Program-made: the position numbers and the translations under genes
Assembly (NCBI GenBank): GCA_031291675.1
Contig: JARLIO010000025.1
Coordinates: 1 to 64,000 of the forward strand
Direction: 5' to 3'
Length of the DNA: 64,000 nt
DNA from: Azospirillaceae bacterium
Lineage (GTDB): Bacteria > Pseudomonadota > Alphaproteobacteria > Azospirillales > Azospirillaceae
Notes under the pieces: model-generated
Told to the model about the DNA's origin: nothing
The model's database searches: none
Seen by the model: the letters and a program-made list of their open reading frames with translations, nothing else
Shown here: in pieces, positions 32,064 to 42,110 of the stretch
Position numbering within the stretch: the stretch's first letter is position 1
How the letters are laid out: every line of letters begins with the position of its first letter

Positions 32064-32285
32064 TCACCCCCGCTCGACCTCATCAAGACCCATCTTGTCA
32101 CCGTGCTCGATCACCTCGGAGGCCTCACGCCGTGTCGGCATGTTGCCCTCAATCGTGTTCGCGGCGCCGGTCGGCTCGACATCGTAGAATTTTTGCAGAC
32201 TCTTGAGCGCATCCGTCGCCAGGGGCCGCAGCGCATCAAGCTCAGCTTTCTTGGCGGCGATCGCGGCAAGCCGCTTGTCCCTGAC
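32064..32285 (-). pseudogene. remnant of a Fic-family protein gene
   Basis: The minus strand reads DKRLAAIAAKKAELDALRP, LATDALKSLQKFYDVEP, then TGAANTIEGNMPTRREASEVIEHG. This is the N-terminal part of Fic proteins, where (S/A)N-IEGN-(L/M)T--E is the inhibitory/N-terminal motif. A TAG at 32286-32288 precedes it in frame, and a TGA at 32064-32066 ends it after GLDEVERG. The AMPylation motif HPFxxGNGR is absent. About 70 codons remain, so it cannot be functional as a Fic enzyme. Confidence 0.7.
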
Positions 32286-32463
32286 CTATTTGCAGAGACT
32301 GACCCGGCATCACGATTGCCGCACAACGTATAAGATATTTCACAAAGCGCCTCGGGAAACGATCGTTACGACCGACCGGACATTGCGCGATCGCTGCAGG
32401 TGACCCGGTTTGCGACCGGTATTGTCAGCAACGGAGCGGTCCAAAATAACCGCGTCAATTTAT

Positions 32464-32540
32464 TGGTCGGGCAGGCGGGATTCGAACCCACGACCCCCAG
32501 TCCCCCAGACTGATGCGCTACCAGGCTGCGCTACTGCCCG
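32464..32540 (-). tRNA. tRNA-Pro (GGG)
   Basis: A 77-base minus-strand cloverleaf with encoded CCA. It begins CGGGCAGTAGCGCAGCCTGG and ends CTGCCCGACCA. The anticodon arm TCAGT-CTGGGGG-ACTGG gives anticodon GGG, and the T arm has GGTTCGAATCC. Its 3' end faces the Fic/DUF2283/GNAT patch. Confidence 0.97.
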
Positions 32541-32640
32541 ACCGTTCACGCCACCGCGTGAGGCCGGGAATATAGCGGCGACTTTCCGGGGATGCAACGA
32601 TTGAACGCGCCGGCGGTCACCTTTTTTAAGCTCGGCGGAT

Positions 32641-33138
32641 TTATGACTTTGGCGGCAGCAGCGCACGAAGCGCCATCAACGAATCAAGGATCGCTTCAAG
32701 TTCCGCACGCTGCGCCGCCGTCATCCCGGTCGGGATGACGTCACCATCGATCTCAATTTCGTGTTCCGGCTCTGGTTCCGCGCCGGGCTCGACCTCGAGC
32801 TCGGCATCGTCGAGGGCGGGCACCATCTCGTCGGTGACCAGATCCCCGGGCGCAGGCTCTTGCCGACCGCCACGGGATTCACGCAGCAGCCGCTGCACGC
32901 CCTTGATCGTATAGCCTTCCTTGTACAGCAGGCTCTGAATCCGCCGCAGAAGGTCAACATCCTCGGGCCGATAGTAACGGCGCCCGCCCCCGCGCTTCAG
33001 CGGCCGGATCTGGGTGAACTTGGTTTCCCAAAAGCGCAGCACATGCTGCGGCACATCGAGTTCACCAGAAACCTCGCTGATGGTCCGAAAGGCGGTTGCT
33101 GATTTGACCGGCTTCAGCTCGGGATGAGTGCCAACCAT
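32641..33138 (-). CDS. MerR-family transcriptional regulator
   Basis: A 165-residue protein. The MerR winged helix occupies residues 17-85: [66 protein letters not shown]-type sequence is complete. The middle is an acidic Pro/Glu linker ([16 protein letters not shown]), and the end is a helix ([18 protein letters not shown]). No metal-binding cysteines are seen. It follows ihfA closely, a widely kept alphaproteobacterial pair; the target genes are unknown. Confidence 0.9.
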   Translation of the reverse strand: MVGTHPELKPVKSATAFRTISEVSGELDVPQHVLRFWETKFTQIRPLKRGGGRRYYRPEDVDLLRRIQSLLYKEGYTIKGVQRLLRESRGGRQEPAPGDLVTDEMVPALDDAELEVEPGAEPEPEHEIEIDGDVIPTGMTAAQRAELEAILDSLMALRALLPPKS

Positions 33139-33144
33139 CGGCCA

Positions 33145-33480
33145 TCAACCGACCCGGACGGTTTGGCCCAGATCCTCGGTGTCCGCGGCCACCCGGTTGA
33201 CCCGCTCCTTCAGGACATGGCTGGCGCGGAACACCAGCACCCGGCGCGGCATGATCGGCACCTCTTCGCCGGTCTTCGGGTTACGCCCGACGCGCCGGCC
33301 CTTCTGGCGTACCGAGAAGCTGCCAAATGACGATATCTTGACCATCTCCCCGCGCGCCAAAGCATCGGAGATCTCATTGATCACGGTCTCGACCAAATCG
33401 GCAGACTCATTGCGGGACAGGCCGACTTCCTGATAGACGGCCTCGCTTAACAAGGCGCGGGTCACGGTATTTTCGGGCAT
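33145..33480 (-). CDS. ihfA: integration host factor subunit alpha
   Basis: A 111-residue DNA-bending protein from ATG 33480 ([30 protein letters not shown]). The HU/IHF signature is present: [44 protein letters not shown], with the intercalating proline arm GRNPKTG. The long C-terminal helix tail distinguishes the alpha subunit. It is encoded upstream of the merR-like gene. Confidence 0.96.
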   Translation of the reverse strand: MPENTVTRALLSEAVYQEVGLSRNESADLVETVINEISDALARGEMVKISSFGSFSVRQKGRRVGRNPKTGEEVPIMPRRVLVFRASHVLKERVNRVAADTEDLGQTVRVG

Positions 33481-33586
33481 CTTCGTCAGTCCGATTGCCG
33501 TTGGCAACGGTCAAAACATTAGCCCCAGGAAAGAAATCCGTCAATTCCAAAGAGTTGCCGCGCTTCCTTCAGACGCGAGAGCCGCA

Positions 33587-34561
33587 TCACAGCCGAACCA
33601 GCGCACTACCCCAGGTAAATCCGCCGCCCATCGCCTCAAGCAGCACCAGATGACCCCGCTGGATCCGTCCGTCGCCGATCGCCTCGCTCAGCGCCAACGG
33701 CACCGAAGCGGCCGAGGTATTGCCGTGGCGGTCCACGGTTATGACAACTTTTTCAGGGCTGAGCTTAAGTCGCCGCGCCGTGCTGTCGATGATCCGCCGA
33801 TTGGCCTGGTGCGGCACCAGCCAGTCAATATCGTCCGGCGTCAGGCCGTTGGCGGTCAGGGCTTCGTCAACGACCTCAGACAGCCGGGCAACCGCATGAC
33901 GGAACACTTCCTGGCCCTGCATCCGGACATGGCCGACCGTCCCGGTTGACGAGACGCCCCCATCGACCCAGAGCTGCTGATAATGCCGGCCATCCGCATG
34001 CAGATGCGTCGACAGGATGCCTCGGTCACCGCTGTGGCCCTCACCCTCACCGGCGCACAGCACCACGGCGCCAGCGCCATCGCCGAACAGGACACAGGTG
34101 CTGCGGTCGCTCCAGTCCAGAATCCGCGAGAAGGTCTCAGCGCCGATCACCAGCACGGTGTGGGCCTGGCCCAGGCGGATGAAGTTGTCGGCCGTCGCCA
34201 GCGCATAGAGAAAGCCCGAACACACCGCCTGAAGATCGAAGGCGAAACCCTTGGTGATCCCCAATGCCGCCTGGACCTTAACCGCGGTCGCCGGGAAGGT
34301 GTTGTCCGGTGTCGTCGTGGCCAGGATGACGAGGTCGACGGCCTCTCCCGGCAGGTCCGCGGCCTCAAGCGCACGCCGTGCCGCGGCAATGGCGAGGTCC
34401 GAGGTCATTTGATCAGGGGCCGCGATATGACGGCTGCGAATACCGGTGCGCTGGGCGATCCACGCGTCGGAGGTATCGACACGCAACGCCAGATCGTCAT
34501 TGGTCACGACCTGTTCAGGCAGGTAGGAACCGCAGCCGACAAGAAAGGAACGCCTGATCAT
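33587..34561 (-). CDS. fabH: 3-oxoacyl-ACP synthase III (FabH)
   Basis: A 324-residue condensing enzyme that starts fatty-acid synthesis from acetyl-CoA and malonyl-ACP. The triad is complete: Cys in [14 protein letters not shown], His in [12 protein letters not shown] and Asn in [13 protein letters not shown]. It starts at ATG 34561, sharing one base with the plsX stop (TGATG). The C-terminal [13 protein letters not shown] is typical. Confidence 0.97.
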   Translation of the reverse strand: MIRRSFLVGCGSYLPEQVVTNDDLALRVDTSDAWIAQRTGIRSRHIAAPDQMTSDLAIAAARRALEAADLPGEAVDLVILATTTPDNTFPATAVKVQAALGITKGFAFDLQAVCSGFLYALATADNFIRLGQAHTVLVIGAETFSRILDWSDRSTCVLFGDGAGAVVLCAGEGEGHSGDRGILSTHLHADGRHYQQLWVDGGVSSTGTVGHVRMQGQEVFRHAVARLSEVVDEALTANGLTPDDIDWLVPHQANRRIIDSTARRLKLSPEKVVITVDRHGNTSAASVPLALSEAIGDGRIQRGHLVLLEAMGGGFTWGSALVRL

Positions 34562-35610
34562 CAGATGGCCGCAGCCTTCGATTCCGGGAGCAAGGGCGCA
34601 CGCAGGCGCGCCAGTTCTTCTCTGATCCGGTCGTTGAACCCCTGTTTGACGAGATCCACGGCGACACAGATGGCATTGGCGAAGCCGACGGCGTCGGTTC
34701 CCCCATGACTTTTGACGCACACGCCCTGCAATCCCAGGAACATCGCGCCATTATAGCGGCGCGGATCGGTGCGCTTGCGCAATTTCTTGAAGGAATTGCG
34801 GGCCAACAGATAACCAAGACGCGCCATGATCGACGCGCTGAAGGTGCGACGCAGAAACTCGGAATAGAGCTTGGCCGTTCCCTCGGCGGTCTTCAGGGCC
34901 ACATTGCCGGTGAAGCCGTCGGTAACAACGACATCAACGGTCCCGGCCGCGATATCGTTGCCCTCGATGAAGCCATGGAACCGTCCCGGGAAGGTGGTTT
35001 CGCGCAGTTGCGCCGCGGCCAGTTTCACCGCCTCGCGACCCTTGACTTCCTCGGCGCCGATATTCAGCAGCCCGACACTCGGCTCCTGCAGCCCCAACAC
35101 CGTACGGGCAAACACCGCCCCCATCAGCGCAAACTGCACCAGATGCTCGGGCCCGCACTCAATATTGGCGCCAAGATCCAGCATCACGGTTTCCCCGCGC
35201 AATGTCGGGAAGAACGACGCAATGGCCGGACGATCGATCCCGGGCAGCGTCTTGAGCACGAACTTGGCCATCGCCATCAGGGCGCCGGTGTTTCCCGCCG
35301 AGACAACGCAATGCGCGCGACCGTCGCTGACCGCGTCGATCGCCAGGCGCATGCTGGAGCCTCGGCCGGATCGCAAGGCCACCGACGGTTTGGTTTCATT
35401 CGAAACCGATTCGGCAGTATGCAGGATCCGCGAAATCGCCTTCAGCCCTTTGTGGCGATCGATCAGGGGTGCGATCCGCCCCTCATCGCCAAAGAACAGA
35501 TAGTCGATGTCGGGGCAGCGTTCCCGGGCCCGCTCTGCGCCGGCAACAACCATATCGGGAGCGAAATCTCCACCCATGGCGTCCAAGGCAATGGTCAACG
35601 GCGCGTTCAC
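34561..35610 (-). CDS. plsX: phosphate acyltransferase PlsX
   Basis: A 349-residue enzyme converting acyl-ACP to acyl-phosphate for phospholipid synthesis. Motifs: [56 protein letters not shown] and [18 protein letters not shown]. It sits in the conserved rpmF-plsX-fabH order, 24 bases after rpmF and abutting fabH. Confidence 0.97.
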   Translation of the reverse strand: MNAPLTIALDAMGGDFAPDMVVAGAERARERCPDIDYLFFGDEGRIAPLIDRHKGLKAISRILHTAESVSNETKPSVALRSGRGSSMRLAIDAVSDGRAHCVVSAGNTGALMAMAKFVLKTLPGIDRPAIASFFPTLRGETVMLDLGANIECGPEHLVQFALMGAVFARTVLGLQEPSVGLLNIGAEEVKGREAVKLAAAQLRETTFPGRFHGFIEGNDIAAGTVDVVVTDGFTGNVALKTAEGTAKLYSEFLRRTFSASIMARLGYLLARNSFKKLRKRTDPRRYNGAMFLGLQGVCVKSHGGTDAVGFANAICVAVDLVKQGFNDRIREELARLRAPLLPESKAAAI

Positions 35611-35634
35611 CTGTTACGGCTCCGATCGGCCCAA

Positions 35635-35817
35635 TCAGGCCTTGGTGGCCTCGACAACTTCGCGCCCGTCATAGTGGCCGCACTCGTCACACACATGGTG
35701 GGGACGCTTCAGCTCGCCACAATTGGGGCACTCGGCGAATGCCATCGGCACCAGGGCATGATGAGACCGGCGCATGTTGCGGCGGGACTGGGAGGTCTTT
35801 TTCTTGGGGACGGCCAT
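35635..35817 (-). CDS. rpmF: 50S ribosomal protein L32
   Basis: A 60-residue L32 ([20 protein letters not shown]). The zinc-binding cysteines are kept ([18 protein letters not shown]). It lies between yceD and plsX as in most alphaproteobacteria. Confidence 0.98.
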   Translation of the reverse strand: MAVPKKKTSQSRRNMRRSHHALVPMAFAECPNCGELKRPHHVCDECGHYDGREVVEATKA

Positions 35818-35841
35818 GACACAAACTCTCTATGATTCCAA

Positions 35842-35867
35842 AAGGCGGCCCACGCCGGGGCCGCCTT
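35842..35867 (-). terminator. hairpin between yceD and rpmF
   Basis: A 9-bp stem AAGGCGGCC/GGCCGCCTT with an eight-base loop lies 25 bases upstream of rpmF. On the minus strand it is followed by only TTGG. It may partly terminate the yceD transcript or set rpmF expression. Confidence 0.5.
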
Positions 35868-35948
35868 GAGCGGATTGTTTCTTTACAAGCAAACGGCCCC
35901 GGAGTGCAAGCAGGATTGCGGTAATATGGCAGACATCCCGCGCGCACG

Positions 35949-36518
35949 CTAGCGCCGCCGCGTCAAACGCGCCGCCGTGGCCAGCGTCCGCACCGGCGCG
36001 ACGACCGGTTCCTCGACGGCAGTGGCAATCGCGGCACCCGGTTTGCGCGGATAGGGGTCCAGGGCCAACGACAGATGCTGTGCCGTCACCTCACCGATGT
36101 CGACACCCCCCGACTCCAACGGCTCCGGCCACTCGTCCTCGTCCGCCGCATCCGGATCGTAGACCAGTTCGGGCTCGGTGTCCGTGATCAGGTGCGCCGG
36201 GGCAAACAGGGCGGTGAAATGCTCATCGATGTGCGCCGGCACCGGCTCGAGCGTCACGACACAGCTCTGAACCAGATCCGCGGTAACATGTCCGTCAACC
36301 GCGATCATGACATCACGGATCCGCCGCAGCGTCACGCTGGCCTCGAGATGATGGATCGCCGGCAGATCAAACCGCCGCGCCAGGGCGGCACACTCCGCCG
36401 GCGTGGCGACGATCTTCTGGACGAGGCCGTTGGTGCTGATGGTATCGGCGATGACGCGCCGAGAAAATTCGGCGGGAATCGCGGGGCCGGCGGCGACAAC
36501 CGCGGGTTCTTGGGTCAT
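35949..36518 (-). CDS. DUF177 (YceD) family protein
   Basis: A 189-residue protein, the YceD/DUF177 family usually encoded just before rpmF. Features: EFSRRVIADTISTNGLVQKIVATPAECAALARRFDLP, SVTLRRIRDVMIAVDGHVTADLVQSCVVTLEPV, with the single conserved Cys, and an acidic middle region. YceD proteins are linked to 23S rRNA accumulation in other organisms. Twelve bases separate it from the preceding chaperone gene. Confidence 0.88.
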   Translation of the reverse strand: MTQEPAVVAAGPAIPAEFSRRVIADTISTNGLVQKIVATPAECAALARRFDLPAIHHLEASVTLRRIRDVMIAVDGHVTADLVQSCVVTLEPVPAHIDEHFTALFAPAHLITDTEPELVYDPDAADEDEWPEPLESGGVDIGEVTAQHLSLALDPYPRKPGAAIATAVEEPVVAPVRTLATAARLTRRR

Positions 36519-36530
36519 GACAACCTCCGA

Positions 36531-37133
36531 TCAAGCGGAACAAAAAGCGCCGGTGTCGTCGACGGCCGCGGCATCCCCGCCAGGGGCGCCACCGAACGCG
36601 ATGTCACCGGTCAACAAAACGGCCAGCGGCTGCGCCGCCAGGGCCGCGGCTTCACGCCGCACATAGGCCGACATCTGTGCCAGCGCCCCGGCCGCGGGTT
36701 CGCTTGTGCCAAACAGATTCCGGTCCAGGGCGTCGTACAGCAGCCGGTCATCCGGCGCGGCCATGCCCTGACGATAGGCGACCAGGCGACCACGCAGGGC
36801 CACGACCATGGCCTTTATTTCCCGGGGCACGCGCAGGTCACTGATGCCCATTTCCCGCAGGCTGGCATCCATATCGCTGACCAGCCGGTTCATCAGCGCC
36901 TGGGCAAACGCATCGGCGGGACGCCCCTGCCCGCGCAGTCGTTCGGCAAGCAGATAGACATGCAGCACGATCAGCTCGAAACGACCATCGACGCTGTCGG
37001 GAACCCCGACATCCCGGTAAAAGCCCGGCAACCGGGCCTGAGCCACGAGCCGGTCATAGCCACGCAAGACCGCGTCCGGGACAGATTGGCGATGGAATAA
37101 ACGAAACGGCACGGCAGCCCCGGCGCTCGACAT
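36531..37133 (-). CDS. ubiquinol-cytochrome c chaperone family protein
   Basis: A 200-residue, mainly helical protein started at ATG 37133 (MSSAGAAVPFRLFHRQSVPDAVLRGYDRLVAQARLPGFYRD-type N-terminus). The frame stays open far upstream, but that part overlaps bamE on the other strand. ELIVLHVYLLAERLRGQG and LMNRLVSDMDASLREMGISDLRVPREIKAM are the family core (CBP3/UQCC1), which helps assemble cytochrome b. It heads the yceD-rpmF-plsX-fabH run and is divergent from bamE. Confidence 0.9.
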   Translation of the reverse strand: MSSAGAAVPFRLFHRQSVPDAVLRGYDRLVAQARLPGFYRDVGVPDSVDGRFELIVLHVYLLAERLRGQGRPADAFAQALMNRLVSDMDASLREMGISDLRVPREIKAMVVALRGRLVAYRQGMAAPDDRLLYDALDRNLFGTSEPAAGALAQMSAYVRREAAALAAQPLAVLLTGDIAFGGAPGGDAAAVDDTGAFCSA

Positions 37134-37329
37134 TGACAGGACAATCCGCGCGATGCGATTGTGTCCCCTGACATAGGGTTCCGGATCGGTGCCGTCAATC
37201 GAGTTCCGTGCTGGCACGTTCCATCGTGGCGTGTTCGTTCGGTTGATGCCTGTCCCGGTGGCTTCTGTTCCGCCGACTTCCATGCCGCGGCGGCGGTGAT
37301 CGTTTCCGGGGCCCTTCCCGCGCCATTCA

Positions 37330-37806
37330 ATGAGCGACGTTTCAATGGTTAAAGCACCCGTTTGCCGCCTGATCGCCGCTGGGCTGTTGAGCCTTGGTCT
37401 CGGGGCTTGCACTTCCACCGTGTCGATCCACGGCAACCCCGTCCCCCCCGAGAAGCTGGCCATGCTCCAGCCCGGTGCGACGACAAAAGACCAGGTTGTA
37501 GGGATTCTGGGGACACCGACCTCGGTATCCACCTTCGACGCAAAGACCTGGTACTATATCGCCCGGACCATGGAAAAGACCTCTTTCTTTAATCCAGAAC
37601 TCCTCGATCAACAGATCGTCATCGTCAAATTTGACGACAAGAACATCCTGGCCGACGTGCACAAGGCCGACCCGAACGCGGCCCAGGATGTCGCGATGGC
37701 GGAATCGGTGACGCCAACCCCGGGTAAGGATCAGACGGTCCTTCAAGAAATTGTCGGCAATATCGGCCGCTTCACCCCGAACATGGGCCAGAACACGGTT
37801 CATTGA
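37330..37806 (+). CDS. bamE: outer-membrane assembly lipoprotein BamE
   Basis: A 158-residue lipoprotein of the BAM complex. A signal peptide ends in lipobox LGLGAC (GLLSLGLGACTSTVSIHG). The SmpA/OmlA fold follows: PGATTKDQVVGILGTPTSV and TWYYIARTMEK. The start could be 37330 or ATG 37345. The C-terminal 40 residues are longer than in enterobacterial BamE, as usual in alphaproteobacteria. Confidence 0.9.
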   Translation: MSDVSMVKAPVCRLIAAGLLSLGLGACTSTVSIHGNPVPPEKLAMLQPGATTKDQVVGILGTPTSVSTFDAKTWYYIARTMEKTSFFNPELLDQQIVIVKFDDKNILADVHKADPNAAQDVAMAESVTPTPGKDQTVLQEIVGNIGRFTPNMGQNTVH

Positions 37807-37850
37807 CCGGAGGGAGCATTGACCGGAGGGAGCATTGACCGGGGGAACTG
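37804..37850 (+). repeat. short tandem repeat after bamE
   Basis: The unit GACCGGAGGGAGCATT occurs twice in a row right after the bamE stop, followed by a partial third copy GACCGGGGG. It probably reflects replication slippage and has no evident role. Confidence 0.7.
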
Positions 37851-37897
37851 ATCCGGTCCCGGCGCAATCCGCCCCGGCACCGGCAGCACACAGACAA

Positions 37898-37925
37898 AAG
37901 CCCCGTGGCGCATGCCACGGGGCTT
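37898..37925. terminator. bidirectional intrinsic terminator between bamE and hppA
   Basis: A perfect 12-bp stem AAGCCCCGTGGC/GCCACGGGGCTT with a GCAT loop lies between the converging bamE and hppA genes. Short T-containing and A-rich flanks are present on both sides, so it may serve both directions. Confidence 0.85.
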
Positions 37926-37950
37926 CTTGCTGTCCGGTGTTTTTCCGCGA

Positions 37951-40050
37951 TCAGGCGGCGAGCTTGGCAATAATCGCCAGCAGCAGGATCGCGACGATGT
38001 TGATGATCTTGATCATCGGATTGACCGCCGGTCCGGCGGTGTCCTTGTAGGGATCGCCGACGGTATCGCCGGTCACGGCCGCCTTGTGGGCATCCGAACC
38101 CTTGCCGCCATAGTTGCCCTCTTCGATATATTTCTTGGCATTGTCCCAGGCACCGCCGCCCGAGGTCATCGAAATTGCCACGAACACCCCGGTCACGATC
38201 GTGCCCAGCAACATCGCGCCCAACGCGGTGAACGCCTGCGCCTGCCCGGCAACCGCCCGGATCACCAGGTACAGCACCACGGGCGCCGCAACCGGGAGCA
38301 GCGACGGCAAGATCATTTCACGAATCGCGGCCTTGGTCAGCATATCGACGGCGCGGCCATAATCCGGCTTTGCCGTGCCTTCCATGATGCCCTTGATCTC
38401 GCGGAATTGCCGCCGAACCTCGATCACCACCGACCCGGCGGCACGACCCACCGCGGTCATGCCCATCGACCCGAACAGATAGGGCAGCAAGCCACCAATC
38501 AGCAGACCGACGACGACGAACGGATCCTGGAGATTGAAGTTCACCGTGATCGTCGGGAAATAGTAATGCAGATCCTGGATATAGGAGGAAAACAGCACCA
38601 GCGCGGCAAGGCCCGCCGAGCCGATGGCATAGCCTTTCGTCACCGCCTTGGTGGTATTGCCAACGGCGTCCAGGGCGTCGGTGGTCACGCGGATGTCCTT
38701 GGGCAGATCGGCCATCTCGGCAATGCCGCCGGCATTGTCCGTCACCGGTCCGTAGGCATCCAGAGCCACGACCATGCCGGCCAGCGCCAGCATCGTTGTC
38801 GCCGCCACCGCGATGCCAAACAGCCCGGCTTCGCCATGGGCGATCAGGATGCCCGCGCAAATCACGATGACCGGCAGCGCCGTCGATTCCATCGAAATCG
38901 CCAAGCCCTGGATGACGTTGGTGCCATGGCCGGTTTCCGAGGATCTGGCGATGCTGCGCACCGGACGGAACGTGGTGGCGGTATAATATTCCGTGATCCA
39001 GACCAGCAATCCGGTCACGCCCAAGCCAACCAGCGAGCAGATGAACAGATTGAGGCCGGTGATCGTGTTGACGCCGGGGATCGTGCTGTCGGGCGCGATC
39101 GGCGTCCGCAACCCGAACAGCGCGACAATCGTCAGAAACACCAGAACCGCGGATATCGCGCCGCTGCTGATCAGGCCCTTGTAAAGGGCGCCCATGATGT
39201 TGTTGCTCGGGCCGAGCTTGACGAAGAACGTACCGGCCACCGACGCCAGGATGCAGACGGCGCCGATCACCAGGGGCAGGATCATCGCGTGGGACGCCGC
39301 GGTGCCAAACAGGCTTGACGCCAGCAGCATCGTTGCCACGATGGTGACGGCATAGGTTTCGAACAGGTCGGCAGCCATGCCGGCACAATCACCGACATTG
39401 TCGCCGACATTATCCGCAATGACCGCGGGATTCCGCGGATCATCCTCGGGAATACCGGCCTCGACCTTGCCAACCAGGTCAGCACCGACATCCGCACCCT
39501 TGGTGAAAATGCCGCCCCCGAGACGGGCGAAGATCGAAATCAGCGATGCACCGAAACTGAGCGCCACCAGGGCCTCAAGCACAACCCGTGTTTCGAGACC
39601 GAGCAGCAGCAAGATGCCATAATAGCTGGTGACACCGATCAGCCCGAGCCCGACGACGAGCATCCCGGTGACCGCACCGGATTTGAAGGCGATCGCCAGG
39701 GCCGGCGCCAGGCCGCCCGTCGCTGCGTCGGCGGTGCGGACATTGGCCCGGACCGACACATTCATCCCGATGAACCCGGTCGCACCCGAAAGCGTGGCGC
39801 CAATCAAAAAGCCGACGCCGACCGGGATCCCGAGAAATAACGTCAGAATGATCAGAATAATGACACCGACGATCGCGATCGTCGTGTATTGCCGATTCAG
39901 ATAGGCGCGCGCCCCTTCCTGAATCGCCGCGGCAATCTCCTGCATGCGGGCAGAACCCGCACTGGCAGCAAGAACCTCGCGGCCGGTGTATGCCCCGTAG
40001 GCCAAAGCCACCAAACCGCAGGCGAGGATGAACACAAATGTAAAAGCCAT
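37951..40050 (-). CDS. hppA: membrane-bound proton-translocating pyrophosphatase
   Basis: A 699-residue integral membrane pump from ATG 40050 ([23 protein letters not shown]), with about 16 membrane helices. It couples PPi hydrolysis to H+ transport. The PPi site is [51 protein letters not shown]-type (D-rich DVGADLVGK and [11 protein letters not shown]). A second acidic cluster is [19 protein letters not shown]. The motif [18 protein letters not shown], with Lys where K+-dependent enzymes have Ala, points to the K+-independent class. Confidence 0.96.
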   Translation of the reverse strand: MAFTFVFILACGLVALAYGAYTGREVLAASAGSARMQEIAAAIQEGARAYLNRQYTTIAIVGVIILIILTLFLGIPVGVGFLIGATLSGATGFIGMNVSVRANVRTADAATGGLAPALAIAFKSGAVTGMLVVGLGLIGVTSYYGILLLLGLETRVVLEALVALSFGASLISIFARLGGGIFTKGADVGADLVGKVEAGIPEDDPRNPAVIADNVGDNVGDCAGMAADLFETYAVTIVATMLLASSLFGTAASHAMILPLVIGAVCILASVAGTFFVKLGPSNNIMGALYKGLISSGAISAVLVFLTIVALFGLRTPIAPDSTIPGVNTITGLNLFICSLVGLGVTGLLVWITEYYTATTFRPVRSIARSSETGHGTNVIQGLAISMESTALPVIVICAGILIAHGEAGLFGIAVAATTMLALAGMVVALDAYGPVTDNAGGIAEMADLPKDIRVTTDALDAVGNTTKAVTKGYAIGSAGLAALVLFSSYIQDLHYYFPTITVNFNLQDPFVVVGLLIGGLLPYLFGSMGMTAVGRAAGSVVIEVRRQFREIKGIMEGTAKPDYGRAVDMLTKAAIREMILPSLLPVAAPVVLYLVIRAVAGQAQAFTALGAMLLGTIVTGVFVAISMTSGGGAWDNAKKYIEEGNYGGKGSDAHKAAVTGDTVGDPYKDTAGPAVNPMIKIINIVAILLLAIIAKLAA

Positions 40051-40270
40051 TGTTCCCCCAGTTCCTTCCACCGTTGTTTGTGCCGCCGGCGGCCGAAAAG
40101 AAACTGCCGAACACAAGCGGCTTATTGAGGCGAAGCATGCCCAAACAGCGGCGACAACGCAATGGCCGGCGGAAATGCGTTCGAACTGAGGCTGATATGT
40201 CGCGACACAACGTCTTGTGGTGCGGGGAACCGGTGTAGACTCCGTTCCGAATCGGCAAATGAGGGCTCAA

Positions 40271-40744
40271 TCAAGCCGGTCGCTGGGTCACCACCTGGAC
40301 CAGCACATCGTGGATCGCGTCTTTGCCCATCAACTTCTGCACGGCGATGGTCAATTTCGCCTTCACTTCGTCGACCTTGACAAGGCCGTTGTCGAGCAGA
40401 ACACCGGTGGCAAAACCGCCGTAAAGGGTTTGCAGACACGCGTCCTCCAGCCGCGGCATCACGGCACGGATCTTCGCCGCGACGCCGTCATCGGCAACCT
40501 CAAGGGCCACGACCAGGGTTACGACCTGGTCGACCCGGTCCTTGCCGATCACCGGCAAAATCAGCGGACCCACCTTGACGAAGACCGGCGCGCTGTCGAC
40601 CACGGGCGCTGCCGGCGGCGGCGGCGGCGGCGACGCCTCGGCTGTCACCACCGGGTTGTGGCGAAACAGGAACCAGCCCCCGGCCAGGCCGGCGCCGCCG
40701 AAGATCAGCGCCATCAGCAAAATCAGCAAAATCTTGATCATCAA
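40271..40744 (-). CDS. FliL-like membrane-anchored protein
   Basis: A 157-residue protein with one N-terminal membrane helix (IKILLILLMALIFGGAGLAGGWFLF), then a Pro-rich linker (EASPPPPPPAAPVVDS) and a periplasmic domain (VFVKVGPLILPVIGKDRVDQVVTLVVALEVADD). The overall layout and the late DAIHDVLVQVVTQR resemble the FliL family, which sits by the flagellar motor. No flagellar gene is near, so it may be a FliL homologue with another role. It lies upstream of hppA in the same direction. Confidence 0.6.
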   Translation of the reverse strand: MMIKILLILLMALIFGGAGLAGGWFLFRHNPVVTAEASPPPPPPAAPVVDSAPVFVKVGPLILPVIGKDRVDQVVTLVVALEVADDGVAAKIRAVMPRLEDACLQTLYGGFATGVLLDNGLVKVDEVKAKLTIAVQKLMGKDAIHDVLVQVVTQRPA

Positions 40745-41105
40745 ACCGGTCCCTCTGCCTCGATCCGCGCGCTACTATCACCGCAAAGGTGTTACCGCGG
40801 CGTGACTTTCAGCAGCCTCAAAACGACTCTTAAGTATCCCTGGCCGTACCAGGGCATTTTCCAACCCGGCGGCTCCCGGTTGGGTGAGGAAAATGCGGCA
40901 AAACAAAGAGCTCAAGCTGATTCAGGGCCACCGTGATCGAAAACAGCCCTCGTGGCTCGCGTCGCTGACAATGAGAGGATCTCTCGCCACCGTCATGCTC
41001 GCGAACGCGGGCATTCAGGGCCACAGGCGCCATCGCTCGGAGCGTGCGGCTCTGGGCCCCCGCTTTCGCGAGAGCGACGGTCGCAAATTCGATGACGCAC
41101 CCCTC
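40745..41105. other. non-coding gap between thiL and the FliL-like gene
   Basis: No supported gene. The interval contains one copy of the dispersed palindromic repeat (about 40851-40925) and should hold the promoter of the FliL-like gene on its left side. Confidence 0.55.
40851..40925 (+). repeat. dispersed palindromic repeat, copy A
   Basis: The copy begins AGGGCATTTTCCAACCC and continues through GGTTGGGTGAGGAAAATGC and GGCAAAACAAAGAGCT. GCATTTTCC and GGAAAATGC form inverted arms, with a second GC-rich inner pairing. Related copies are at 52661-52721 and, inverted, at 53883-53920. All are intergenic. Confidence 0.7.
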
Positions 41106-42110
41106 CTAGAAATGTTCCCAGCCCCGGCTCGTCAACGGAAGCGGTTGCCCCTGGGGATCCAGGACCGTGACCGCCCCGCCCTGCCGCCCCTCCGGGGGCG
41201 CGGTCAGATGGCCAATATCAGTGATCGCCACCGCCGCAGCCGCGGCCAATTCCTGCAAGGCCACCGCCTGATGCGCCGGAGCCGTGAAAACCAGTTCGTA
41301 GTCGTCGCCACCCGTCAACACCGTCGCCAGCAGTTCCGGGCTTTCGTCAAGGACGGCGCGCGCCGCGCCCGACAAGGGCACCCGGTCACAGGCGACCACG
41401 GCGCAAACACCGGAGGCTTCAGCGATATGGCCAAGATCGGCGACCAGCCCGTCCGAAACATCCGCCATCGCCGAAACCAGGCCGCGGACCCCGGCCCCAA
41501 GACCAAGCCGGGGCGTGGGACGGCGCAACCGGGCCAGCAGCGCGTCGGAACCCGCGCGCATCGCGATCTGGCCGAAGGCGATTTTGAGCGCCAGCGCGGC
41601 GTCGCCGATGGTTCCGGTCACGAAGACGCGGTCCCCGACCTGCCCGCCCGATCGCCGCACGGCCTGACCGATCGGCACGAAGCCAAAGGCCGTCACCGCG
41701 AAACTGGCGGGACCCGGGGTTGCCACCGAGTCACCGCCGGCCAGCATGATGCCGAACTCCGCCTGCTCCAGCGCCAGACTCGCGGCGAACCGGGTCATCC
41801 AGGCATCATCGATCGTCGTTGGGACCGACGTGATCAAGGTATAGGCCAGGGGTTGGGCGCCCATGGCGGCGAGATCCGACAGATTGACCCGCAACAGCTT
41901 GGCGGCCACGTCTTCGGGAGTATCATCGACGAAGAAATGCACGCCGGCGACCATGGCATCGGTCGTGACCACCAGTTCAAACCCGGCCGGGCAGTTGATC
42001 AGGGCGGCGTCGTCGGACAGGTTGAGAGCCCCGGCGAAGCCCGCGGCCAAAGGCCGGAACAATTGCCGGATCCGTCCGAACTCGCCGAGCGGCGCGTCAG
42101 TTTTCGACAC
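41106..42110 (-). CDS. thiL: thiamine-monophosphate kinase
   Basis: A 334-residue kinase giving thiamine pyrophosphate. I start it at GTG 42110 (SKTDAPLGEFGRIRQLFRPL), which overlaps the nusB end by 14 bases; there is no ATG with ThiL-like sequence. Motifs: LNLSDDAALI, VTTDAMVAGVHF, VNLSDLAAMGAQPLAY, IMLAGGDSV and VLTGGDDYELVF. The nusB-thiL order is usual. Confidence 0.94.
   Translation of the reverse strand: MSKTDAPLGEFGRIRQLFRPLAAGFAGALNLSDDAALINCPAGFELVVTTDAMVAGVHFFVDDTPEDVAAKLLRVNLSDLAAMGAQPLAYTLITSVPTTIDDAWMTRFAASLALEQAEFGIMLAGGDSVATPGPASFAVTAFGFVPIGQAVRRSGGQVGDRVFVTGTIGDAALALKIAFGQIAMRAGSDALLARLRRPTPRLGLGAGVRGLVSAMADVSDGLVADLGHIAEASGVCAVVACDRVPLSGAARAVLDESPELLATVLTGGDDYELVFTAPAHQAVALQELAAAAAVAITDIGHLTAPPEGRQGGAVTVLDPQGQPLPLTSRGWEHF

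Noticed and set aside
37912-39318. 468-codon plus-strand frame opposite hppA
   Set aside because: His/Arg/Asp-rich shadow of a conserved membrane protein.
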